A stretch of 32,062 bases of DNA from Ruminococcus sp. Lineage in GTDB: Bacteria > Bacillota > Clostridia > Oscillospirales > Acutalibacteraceae. Made by a program: the position numbers and the translations under genes. Each line of letters begins with the position of its first letter. The stretch's first letter is position 1. The notes below the pieces were generated by a model, which was not told the DNA's origin, ran no database searches, and saw nothing but the letters and a program-made list of their open reading frames with translations. Below, in pieces: positions 23,243 to 32,062 of this stretch. The stretch spans positions 1 to 32,062 of the forward strand of contig JAFRDE010000040.1 of assembly GCA_017403985.1 (NCBI GenBank), given 5' to 3'.

Positions 23243-24466
23243 TCATAATGCGACGTTGTTTTTCTTTAATAGTTCTCTCGCGCTTTCTACCGAGTCGACG
23301 CCTGTTGCGTTTTTGATCGGAGCAAATTCTTTGTCTCTGATAACTTCATAGGGCAGACAGCTCGAAAGCTGATGGATCATATCGAGAACCAGTTGCTCAA
23401 ATTTAAAACCGTTCGGTTCGGACGGCTTGATCAAAGCGCCGTTTTCGTCAATATACGGAATTTTTTTCTTGACCACGTGCATCGGCATTTTGTCGTCCGT
23501 CACCTTGGAAAGCTCGTCGGTGCGGAAAAGATAGTTCAGGATGACGCCGTAGTTGTACGCGGGATCGCCGTTTTTGTCCTTTGCGTTCATCATGTCCTCC
23601 GACAGCTCATAGTACTCTACGATAGAAGGTCTGCCGTCTTCAAGGCACATGACGCCAACCTTTTCATCCGGCGCCGCCTTGCGTACGACCTTTGAGCCTA
23701 CAGCGACATCCGCGAGGATCGTCGCGCCGATAAAGCAGGGGTCGCAGATGCGCTGGAGAACATTGTCTACCGCGAAGATGTTGATCCATTCGATCCCTTC
23801 ATCGGTCAGGATCTTGTCCAGACCGGCGCGCACCATGGAAGAATACCATCCGGCGTTGCCGTTCGGCGAGGTCGAGATATGATCTTTGGCGTCCATATAG
23901 AGTTTGCCGTTAAAATCACAGGCCGGCGCCATATCTTGCTTAAAGAATACGACTCTGTCTTCTTTATATCCGAAATAATCGTGTTCTTTAAAGAATTTGA
24001 CGGTCGCGTCGTTGTTCTTTTCACTGGTCATGATAAACAGTCTGATCCATGTATCTGTCTGTTTGACGACGTCAAGCAGATTGGAAACGATCCGCTCAAA
24101 GATATATACGGGCTTCGTGATACCGATATCATACATACCCTTCGGGTTATCGGAACCGAGCCTGGTGCCCATTCCGCCGGCAAGCAGAAGAGCGGCTGTT
24201 TTGCCAGCTTTGATGGCTTCTGTACCAACACGATTCAGCTCTTGACGGCGCGCATTGATTTCATCCAGCTGCATTGCCTCGAGAGGGGAGAATTCCCCGC
24301 GTTCATCACTCACGCCGCAATCGATCCTTTTCAAAACAGAGAAGTCGGTTTCTTCAATCTGCCTGAGCAGATTATCTTGCTGCGTTTTTGATAATTCGTC
24401 ATAATACCGCAGAATATGATCCTGACCGATGGCTGTCATTTTTGTTTTCGCTTCTGTGTAATTCAT
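23243..24466 (-). CDS. UDP-sugar pyrophosphorylase (UDPGP type 1, UAP1-like)
   Basis: A 407-residue nucleotidyltransferase that joins UTP to a sugar 1-phosphate (GlcNAc-1-P, Glc-1-P or similar), giving UDP-sugar and pyrophosphate. The nucleotide-binding loop is LLLAGGMGTRLGSDNPKGMY, about residues 92-111. The uridine/sugar site segment SPNGNAGWYSSM corresponds to the NGNGG motif of the eukaryote-type UAP/UGP enzymes, with one glycine replaced by alanine. NYGVILNYLF and PSEPNGFKFEQLVLDM are also typical. It belongs to this eukaryote-like family and not to the GalU or GlmU types. AGGAG lies 6 nt before the ATG. It is the last gene of a three-gene operon with the acyl ligase and the GT2-GH3 fusion, so it probably provides the donor for that glycosyltransferase. 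Which sugar it uses is not evident. Confidence 0.88.
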   Translation of the reverse strand: MNYTEAKTKMTAIGQDHILRYYDELSKTQQDNLLRQIEETDFSVLKRIDCGVSDERGEFSPLEAMQLDEINARRQELNRVGTEAIKAGKTAALLLAGGMGTRLGSDNPKGMYDIGITKPVYIFERIVSNLLDVVKQTDTWIRLFIMTSEKNNDATVKFFKEHDYFGYKEDRVVFFKQDMAPACDFNGKLYMDAKDHISTSPNGNAGWYSSMVRAGLDKILTDEGIEWINIFAVDNVLQRICDPCFIGATILADVAVGSKVVRKAAPDEKVGVMCLEDGRPSIVEYYELSEDMMNAKDKNGDPAYNYGVILNYLFRTDELSKVTDDKMPMHVVKKKIPYIDENGALIKPSEPNGFKFEQLVLDMIHQLSSCLPYEVIRDKEFAPIKNATGVDSVESARELLKKNNVAL

Positions 24467-24514
24467 AATGATCTCCTATATATTTTTAAATGGTTATTAT
24501 CTGCTTTTACGGGG

Positions 24515-26503
24515 TTAGCGAATCGGTTCGTGCTGCATCAGGAAATCTTTGATATCAAAATCTTTGTCATAGACAAAATCGATCATGACCTGATACTTAC
24601 CGTTGTCCAGACGCTTCATACTGCAGTCGTCAACCAGAGTCAGGAGAACGGCACTTGCCATTTTTCGCTGTTCTTCAAGGTCGGGATTTCTCTCCATATC
24701 GGAATCCGTGACCGTGATGCGCAGGCAGTTCTGCATATAGTCGAGCGAGATGTCGATATCGCCGATATCCTCGGCGGTCTCGTTGACGCGCATAATCAGG
24801 ATTTCTTCGACAGACTGACGGATCGCCAGAGCTTTTTCTCTGGTGAAGCCGAGATTCAGCGCGCACTCCTCAAACACCGCAGAGGCCGGCGTGATATTGT
24901 AGGTGCTGTTTTTGATCGACATGGAGATGATCCGGATGCCTTTTTCCAGCTTGCCTTCAAGAATCAGCCTGTGCAGTCTTCTGAGCATTTCAATGTGGAG
25001 ACTGCGCTGATCGATCTTTCCGTTCGCATTGAGCGGAAACTCCTTAAAAACAAAGTAGTAGACCGGAGATTTATAGGAGCCGACTTTTTCTTTCATGTAT
25101 GCTTTGATCTCAGCTTCATCAAACGCGGCTCCGGGCGCTAATGTTACACACGCTCCGAGATTTTCGCCGTAAATACGATCTTTATAGCCGAAGATCCTGC
25201 AGGCGCCTATCGACGGGTGAGACATCACCTGTGCTTCTATCTCTGCGGGAGCGAGATTCTCTCCTCCTTTGATGATGAGATCCTTGATTCTTCCGACAAT
25301 GCGGATATTGCCCTGTTCGTCAAAGATGCCGAGATCGCCGGAATGAAGCCAGCCGTCCGCGTCGATCGCCTGTTTTTCGGGCGGGAGCTTGTAATAGCTG
25401 TTTTTCAGATGGTAGCCGCGTGTAATGATCTCGCCGATCTCACCCGGCGGCAGGATCCCGCGCTCCTCGTCCCAGGCTGCCGCTTCGATTCCGTCTACGA
25501 CTCTTCCGACGGTGTTGTAGCGGATCGAAACATCATCGTCGGGTCTGGTGAGCGTATAGGTCGCGGAGGTCTCGGTCATACCGTATAAGTTGATGAAGGT
25601 GGTGTTGTACAGCGCGGTCTCAAAGCGCATGAATTGTACCGGGGAGGTATAGCTGCCTGCGATAGAGCAGATACGAACGCGCGGAGCGACCATCTCGGTA
25701 AGTTCTTTCTTGTCGATGATTCCCTGATAGATTGTCGCTACCGACCACAGATCGGTCGCGTCCTCTTTTTCTATGAGCTTGGCAATCACATCCGCCTTGA
25801 TCGCTTCGGGCAGGATCAGCGTTCCTCCGTTGGACAGGTAGATCCATGAAACAAATATCGCGTAGGCGTGGAACAGCGGGACGCCGAGCAGACATCTCTC
25901 GCCGCGGATCGAACTGATTTCCTTTGCGAGCTGTCTGACGACGTTAGTGATCGCATACTGTGAGGTCAGCACAGCCTTCGGAAAAGCCGTTGTGCCGGAA
26001 GTATAGATGATGTAAGCGTCGTCGCGGACAGTCCAGCCCGCCGTATCGGGAACATGGGGAGGAATTGTTGAAAAATCTTCGTCAACGATACTGACACACT
26101 TATCCGCGTCAAGCCCGAAAGCGTCGGCGATGGTTTGTGCGTCCTCCGCGTGACCGGAGACGTCATGCGTTTTTCCGAACATCATGTATGTCGTCTCGGC
26201 AAATTCAACCAGCGGTCCGGCATCCTTGAGCGAAAGATTCGCGTTCAGTATCAGCGCGATACCGCCTGAGCGGATGATACCGTAGTAGGTGTACAGCCAT
26301 GCCGGTGAGGCGGTCGCCCAAAGCGCGACCTTGTCGCCTTTTTTCAGTCCCATGTTAAGGAGAGCGGCAGCAACGCTGTCGATTTTGTTGACAAGCTGCC
26401 GATAGGTCAGTCTTATTTCTCCCATGACGATTGCTTCACGATCCGGAGCGGCGTCCGCCTGTTCCGTGAGTATGTCATAATAATACTTTTCAATCGTCTG
26501 CAT
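24515..26503 (-). CDS. AMP-forming acyl-CoA/acid ligase fused to an RsbW-like ATPase domain
   Basis: A 662-residue fusion. Residues 1-515 are an ANL-superfamily adenylating enzyme, which activates a carboxylic acid as acyl-AMP and usually passes it to CoA. Seen are the P-loop YTSGTTAFPK (167-176), the LYGMTETSATYT motif, HSGDLGIFDEQGNIRIVGRI with RIKDLIIKGGENLAPAEIE, and the C-terminal catalytic lysine in LNANGKIDQ. Residues 522-645 resemble anti-sigma kinases of the RsbW/SpoIIAB type: AIRQSVEEILIMRV takes the place of the N-box and LVDDCSMKRLDNGKYQVMID of the final strand pair. The N-box asparagine is absent, so phosphotransfer is doubtful and the domain may be structural or regulatory. GGGAGG lies 8 nt before the ATG, and the gene overlaps the end of the GT2-GH3 gene by 14 bp. 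The acid substrate is unknown. Confidence 0.85.
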   Translation of the reverse strand: MQTIEKYYYDILTEQADAAPDREAIVMGEIRLTYRQLVNKIDSVAAALLNMGLKKGDKVALWATASPAWLYTYYGIIRSGGIALILNANLSLKDAGPLVEFAETTYMMFGKTHDVSGHAEDAQTIADAFGLDADKCVSIVDEDFSTIPPHVPDTAGWTVRDDAYIIYTSGTTAFPKAVLTSQYAITNVVRQLAKEISSIRGERCLLGVPLFHAYAIFVSWIYLSNGGTLILPEAIKADVIAKLIEKEDATDLWSVATIYQGIIDKKELTEMVAPRVRICSIAGSYTSPVQFMRFETALYNTTFINLYGMTETSATYTLTRPDDDVSIRYNTVGRVVDGIEAAAWDEERGILPPGEIGEIITRGYHLKNSYYKLPPEKQAIDADGWLHSGDLGIFDEQGNIRIVGRIKDLIIKGGENLAPAEIEAQVMSHPSIGACRIFGYKDRIYGENLGACVTLAPGAAFDEAEIKAYMKEKVGSYKSPVYYFVFKEFPLNANGKIDQRSLHIEMLRRLHRLILEGKLEKGIRIISMSIKNSTYNITPASAVFEECALNLGFTREKALAIRQSVEEILIMRVNETAEDIGDIDISLDYMQNCLRITVTDSDMERNPDLEEQRKMASAVLLTLVDDCSMKRLDNGKYQVMIDFVYDKDFDIKDFLMQHEPIR

Positions 26504-29138
26504 ATGTTTGTCCTCCCTGTTTTATGATCCGTGATTTAAAAAATCTTTCCGTAACCGGATTATCAATAAATCTGACGGGTTTGATGAAGTCCGGCGGGAA
26601 ATTCAGCCGGAACATAAGCACATCTCTGTAGAAAAGCTGCGTTTCCTGTTCAATAAACTCAACTCTGACGGGGTTAATTTCGTGTCGGGCGACGGCGTTT
26701 CGATATGCTTCGTCGGTTTCCAGACTCTTTTCAATGAGATCAGCCGTTTTGGTTATATCGATGTCTGATATATCATCATGATCTGTTTCAAGCAGGATCA
26801 CAAGACCGTTGTGATTGCCGTTCAGCAAATATGCATAGTCGCTGATAAACAACCCTGTTTTGTTGCGAAGCTCTATCACGCTGCTGCTGACTGCTTTTTC
26901 AGTGACTGCGACTCCTTTCAGCCTTGCCGTCTGGGACGAATCGTGATCGTAGTAAAAGTACGGAACTGCGTTCTTTATGTGATCGACGCGTATCACGTCG
27001 TTCAGCCTGTATCGGTACAGACCCGAATAAGTCGAGATCAGCAGCGAGTAGCGCTTTCCGGCTTCTGTCTGAGGTGCAAACACCGCTTCGGCATTTTCAT
27101 CAGCGTCCGCGGGAACAAATTCGACGAACGCATTGCTCGGATCAAGAGCATAGAGCCCTTTCGTTCTTGTTTCCGTTCCTATAAGAGCGGTCAGTTCCAT
27201 ATAGCAGCCGTTTTCGTGTTCAATATTGCCCAGATACCTTTTGATGCTTTCTGTATAAACAGAAAAGCATCCGCCGCCGAAAGCAATCAGCCTCTTCATG
27301 TTTTTCCATATTTTCGGAACGACAGGACAGTCAAAGCCCTGCAGGAAGATATCCGACAGCTCAGCCGCTCTGTCGGGGTCGGCAGTCATGCGGTTTGTGA
27401 TGATTTCTCTGAATTCGTCGGAAATGATCTGACCGAAATGATCCGGTCGACCGCTTGCGATATCGGCGCACAGATTTATCCAGTTCTTTTCAAGGAATCG
27501 TAATGTACACCATGCTTCCCATGTGCTGGGAGCGATCATCTGGTCAACGTTTCTGTCAGCCAGCGCGAACAACAGTCTGATATACGTCAGCTCTGTCAGC
27601 TTATGGGGGAACAGGACCTCCGGCGGCGCAGTGAACAGATTATTCTTTTCGAATAATGAGAGTTCCCGGTCGGCGAATAACTGAGAAAGAATCGAGCCGT
27701 GAGCGGTGTTTACATAAGCGTTGTCATTGAATCGGTTCTTTTGCGGCATGCTTTCCAGCATGAGGAAGGTCCTTTTTCCTCTGCAGGCGTCAAGGTACAG
27801 CTTTTTCAGCGGTTCCAGCTGGATATCCGTGCAGGGGATAAGCTTGGGGTTAGACATTCTGCCGAGCGTGAACATATAGCTTTTGATCGGATCGGATGTA
27901 ATGATGCCCGATTCTCCGATGTTTGTCTGAAGCTTAATCAGCGGCTCATAGGTATCATAATCCGATCGGGGAACGGATGAGCGGAATCCGGTGAGTGTAA
28001 GGATCCTTGTGAACTCATATCTGATCCCCATATCGGTAGTCTGATTGCGGTGAAGGATATTGCGCAGTACGATCTGATAGGGCGAGAGCGCCTGAGCCGA
28101 TTTCTCGTCAACAGCGATGAGCGTATCGCTGCCGGAGCTGCCGATATATTTTTCCGGCTCGAGGATCACGGCGCGGGGAAATTCATATCTTTCTCTGACG
28201 GCTTTTTCGGAGTACAGCTTTGAGACTCTGAGCGGTGTTATCTGTTCGAGATACGGCGCTAAGATCTCCTTGATCGTGTTCCTGTCCTCAAGCGTCAGTG
28301 AATCGGAAGCGATCATGAATCCGGCAAGAACACAGCACAAGCCGGAGATGATCGCGTTCATGTCGAATCCGTAAGCAAGTCCCGCGTCAAAAATCTTCTT
28401 GTAACCCTGCGCAAAAGAGATCAGCGTTTGAGCGTCCTTGCCGGCGTTCTGTACCAGCGATCCGCTGTTGATAAAATAGTGGTATCCGATCATCTGGGGA
28501 AGATAGCAGATTTTGTCGGCGTGTCCGTAGCATTCCAGATTGAACAGATAGTCCTCACCGAAGGGGACCTCTTCATCGAAACGAATGGCGTTTTCGTCCA
28601 GAAAACGCTTGTCATAGATGCGCGAAGTCACCATACCGCATACGCCGCTGAACATTTTTTCATCATCGCGGTGATCCATATTGACGACGATTTCTTCGCG
28701 CGTCTGATCCCAGAGAACAATTTCCGTAACCGGTCTGTTGTGATCGCTTTCCAGCTCATATTCTCTTCGGAACCAGGTGATCTGCGCCTGCGTTTTCTCC
28801 ATATGAAACAAAGCCTTTTGCAGACACTGCGGCGTAAACATATCGTCAGCGTCAAGAAAACCGATATACGGAGCCGCGGCGCGCTCCAAGCCGTAGTTTC
28901 TGGGAGCGGAAGGCGTACGCTTGCCGTCGTTCAGAATAAAGATCTTTACGTTATCATAGCCGCAGAGCAGTTCCGTTACGCTGCGTCGGTATTCCTCGTC
29001 GCTATTGTGTACGACCACGATCCATTCGATCTTTTCGAACCCGATCGTCTGACAAAACATGGATTCGCAGCATTTTTTGAACAGCTCCTGTTCAACGTTG
29101 AAAAATGGAGTGATGATAGAGATATCATAATTCATCAT
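26490..29138 (-). CDS. Fusion of glycosyltransferase family 2 and a GH3-type (auxin-responsive) adenylating domain
   Basis: An 882-residue cytosolic fusion. Residues 1-230 are a GT-A glycosyltransferase 2 (DISIITPFFNVEQELFKKCC, then PSAPRNYGLERAAAPYIGFL and the metal site DADD at 96-99). After a helical link of about 150 residues, about 400-850 match the GH3 family, whose members adenylate an acid and join it to an amine: FGGGCFSVYTESIKRYL, GTETRTKGLYALDPSNAFVE, and the strongly typical STYSGLYRYRLNDVIRVD with D714. The GH3 phosphate loop (usually SSGTxSGxxKxIP) reads TLGRMSNPKLIPCT at 424-437, so it has lost most of its Ser/Thr residues. The start is ATG 29138, 8 nt after AAGGAGA; the frame stays open further upstream, but only through the promoter. 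It is the first gene of the operon, with a TTGACA-17-TATTAT promoter. Both domain calls are well supported; the product is unknown. Confidence 0.85.
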   Translation of the reverse strand: MMNYDISIITPFFNVEQELFKKCCESMFCQTIGFEKIEWIVVVHNSDEEYRRSVTELLCGYDNVKIFILNDGKRTPSAPRNYGLERAAAPYIGFLDADDMFTPQCLQKALFHMEKTQAQITWFRREYELESDHNRPVTEIVLWDQTREEIVVNMDHRDDEKMFSGVCGMVTSRIYDKRFLDENAIRFDEEVPFGEDYLFNLECYGHADKICYLPQMIGYHYFINSGSLVQNAGKDAQTLISFAQGYKKIFDAGLAYGFDMNAIISGLCCVLAGFMIASDSLTLEDRNTIKEILAPYLEQITPLRVSKLYSEKAVRERYEFPRAVILEPEKYIGSSGSDTLIAVDEKSAQALSPYQIVLRNILHRNQTTDMGIRYEFTRILTLTGFRSSVPRSDYDTYEPLIKLQTNIGESGIITSDPIKSYMFTLGRMSNPKLIPCTDIQLEPLKKLYLDACRGKRTFLMLESMPQKNRFNDNAYVNTAHGSILSQLFADRELSLFEKNNLFTAPPEVLFPHKLTELTYIRLLFALADRNVDQMIAPSTWEAWCTLRFLEKNWINLCADIASGRPDHFGQIISDEFREIITNRMTADPDRAAELSDIFLQGFDCPVVPKIWKNMKRLIAFGGGCFSVYTESIKRYLGNIEHENGCYMELTALIGTETRTKGLYALDPSNAFVEFVPADADENAEAVFAPQTEAGKRYSLLISTYSGLYRYRLNDVIRVDHIKNAVPYFYYDHDSSQTARLKGVAVTEKAVSSSVIELRNKTGLFISDYAYLLNGNHNGLVILLETDHDDISDIDITKTADLIEKSLETDEAYRNAVARHEINPVRVEFIEQETQLFYRDVLMFRLNFPPDFIKPVRFIDNPVTERFFKSRIIKQGGQTYADD

Positions 29139-29211
29139 ATCGCGGTTCTCCTTAACACACGAATAAACTGACGCTTTACACTTTGCTGACAGCGCTGATA
29201 TATATAATAAA

Positions 29212-29240
29212 ATAATATCAAATACGGCGTATACTGTCAA
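29212..29240 (-). promoter_or_regulatory. Consensus promoter of the GT2-GH3 operon
   Basis: On the minus strand TTGACA (29235-29240) and TATTAT (29212-29217) are exactly 17 bp apart. The start is expected near 29205, giving a leader of about 67 nt before ATG 29138. A perfect -35 and spacing point to substantial, possibly constitutive expression. Confidence 0.8.
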
Positions 29241-29460
29241 TAATTATCCAAAATATGATAAGCTGCATCATATGATAACCCGATGACTTCGCAGCCTGAC
29301 AGCGATCGCCCCGATCCGGTGAGATGATTATTGAATCTATCTATAGGAAACTCCTATAAAGATAAAAGAATGACAGCGCCTGCCCGGCAGCGCCCTTGAT
29401 GGGTGAGAGAGAGCTATACGAAAATTGCGCGCCAAAGGCACGATTTTCCCGTGAATGATA
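29241..29460. other. Intergenic stretch between the divergent GT2-GH3 and GlgX promoters
   Basis: There is no credible gene. A perfect palindrome, TATAGGA-AAC-TCCTATA (29342-29358), and a GC-rich stretch around 29380-29405 (GCGCCTGCCCGGCAGCGCCC) are the only structures seen. The palindrome could be an operator for either flanking promoter. Confidence 0.45.
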
Positions 29461-29488
29461 TTGACAACAGATTATCGCTATGTAAAAT
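29461..29488 (+). promoter_or_regulatory. Promoter of the glycogen debranching enzyme gene
   Basis: TTGACA (29461-29466) and TAAAAT (29483-29488) are 16 bp apart, with a start near 29495. The roughly 80-nt leader holds the inverted repeat at 29508-29550. Confidence 0.65.
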
Positions 29489-29507
29489 AAAACTGTAAGA
29501 CTTTATC

Positions 29508-29550
29508 TTAAGGCAACACCGCACACCTGAATGATTCGGTATTGCTTTAA
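29508..29550. repeat. Inverted repeat in the leader of the debranching enzyme gene
   Basis: TTAAGGCAACACCG (29508-29521) and CGGTATTGCTTTAA (29537-29550) pair at 12 of 14 positions outright and one more by wobble, over a 15-nt loop. It ends 12 nt before the ribosome binding site (AAGGAG, 29562). TTAAGGCAACACCGCAC looks like the end of a short dispersed repeat, but no second copy is in this window. Confidence 0.55.
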
Positions 29551-29573
29551 AGCCGATTGTCAAGGAGAATGCC

Positions 29574-31652
<2,079 letters not shown>

Positions 31653-31700
31653 TCCTGTTTGGATCGGTCAATCATCTTTGATTCCAACATAGTTGATAAT

Positions 31701-31744
31701 TACGACAAACGGATTGCGTTCGATCTGTTTGTCGTATTTTTTTT
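31701..31744 (+). terminator. Rho-independent terminator of the debranching enzyme gene
   Basis: TACGACAAACGGAT (31701-31714) pairs with ATCTGTTTGTCGTA (31723-31736), with one wobble, and is followed by eight T residues (31737-31744). It begins 48 nt after the stop codon. Confidence 0.93.
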
Positions 31745-31924
31745 ACGGGGAACCGCCTGTTTGAGTTCGGAAAGCAGTTATACTGATATCCAATAAAGCC
31801 CTTCTAAAGCCCTTCAACATTTATTAGTGACCGGTTTTGATGGGGATAATATCCCGCTGCTTACAGCGAAAGAACCCGCAGGGGAAGGTTTATCCTCTTC
31901 GGCCGATACCTCCGTCCGGGATAA
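31745..31924. other. Intergenic stretch near the window end
   Basis: No gene is seen. It contains a short tandem repeat (AAAGCCCTTC twice, near 31793-31820), the palindrome GGGATA-A-TATCCC near 31842-31854, and then the flank of the repeat element. Confidence 0.4.
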
Positions 31925-32057
31925 GGTAACGGGAGTCGAACCCCCAATCGGTTCTTGGCGGCATATTTGTGCCTGCTCTTCGTCAAAATCCTCGTGAATA
32001 CGTCAGTATTCGCTGCGGTTTTTCCTCGATCAGACTCAAATCTGCTCGCCAATAACT
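31925..32057 (-). repeat. Structured repeat, second copy (copy B), cut by the window end
   Basis: On the minus strand this matches the right half of the MITE-like element at 16597-16728. Its central hairpin is GCGAATAC-TGAC-GTATTCAC (31994-32013), with the same loop as copy A but different paired bases. Its outer end, GGGGGTTCGACTCCCGTTACC on the minus strand, differs from copy A, so it belongs to a related subtype. The other half would lie beyond 32062. Confidence 0.75.
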
Positions 32058-32062
32058 GCTTC

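Noticed and set aside
31920-31945. T-arm-like sequence GGTTCGACTCC on the minus strand, possible tRNA end
   Set aside because: The stem around the loop pairs poorly and no acceptor strand or anticodon arm is found upstream; it is the end of a repeat element.

Overview
The window looks like a chromosome segment from a Gram-positive gut or rumen Clostridia, most likely the Oscillospiraceae/Ruminococcaceae. The reasons are AGGAGG-type ribosome binding sites, TTGACA/TATAAT promoters, Gram-positive lipoproteins, and three secreted proteins ending in type I dockerin-like repeats (GDxDxDG...DATLIQRYL). This placement rests on gene content and protein style only; there is no marker RNA gene.

Layout. 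1-2087 (+): the tail of an NuoG/hydrogenase-type iron-sulfur protein, a strong hairpin terminator, then CTP synthase (pyrG), which carries a short palindromic repeat inserted in frame. 2122-6580 (+): an XRE-type regulator, a secreted dockerin protein, and a two-gene hydrolase unit (cytosolic esterase plus tannase-like lipoprotein). 6687-8368 (-): a GNAT acetyltransferase and a DUF2156 protein. 8750-13710 (-): a five-gene membrane operon made of a CUT1-type sugar importer (binding lipoprotein and two permeases), an adaptor-like protein and an FtsX/MacB-like permease, with no ATPase. It is divergent from a two-component system (13880-16192, +), and the shared promoter region holds two inverted pairs of 11-bp direct repeats that look like the response-regulator operator. 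16193-16906: a roughly 390-bp MITE-like element with terminal inverted repeats. 16907-20749 (+): a very large S8 protease with an inserted domain, a Kelch-like region and a dockerin. 21130-23060 (+): a dockerin-protein pseudogene with three lesions. 23243-29138 (-): a three-gene operon, discussed below. 29574-31652 (+): a GlgX-type glycogen debranching enzyme. 31925-32062: a second, partial copy of the MITE-like element.

The best candidate for an undescribed system is the operon 29138 to 23243. It encodes a glycosyltransferase-2 fused to a GH3-type acyl-adenylating domain, an AMP-forming acyl ligase fused to a degenerate RsbW-like ATPase domain, and a UDP-sugar pyrophosphorylase, all behind one consensus promoter and translationally coupled. 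Together they could make a UDP-sugar, transfer it, and acylate or amidate a product; this is inference.

Other points of interest are the repeat inside pyrG, compensatory base changes between the two MITE-like copies, a 64-66 bp hairpin repeat present twice behind minus-strand genes, and the symmetric operator of the two-component system.
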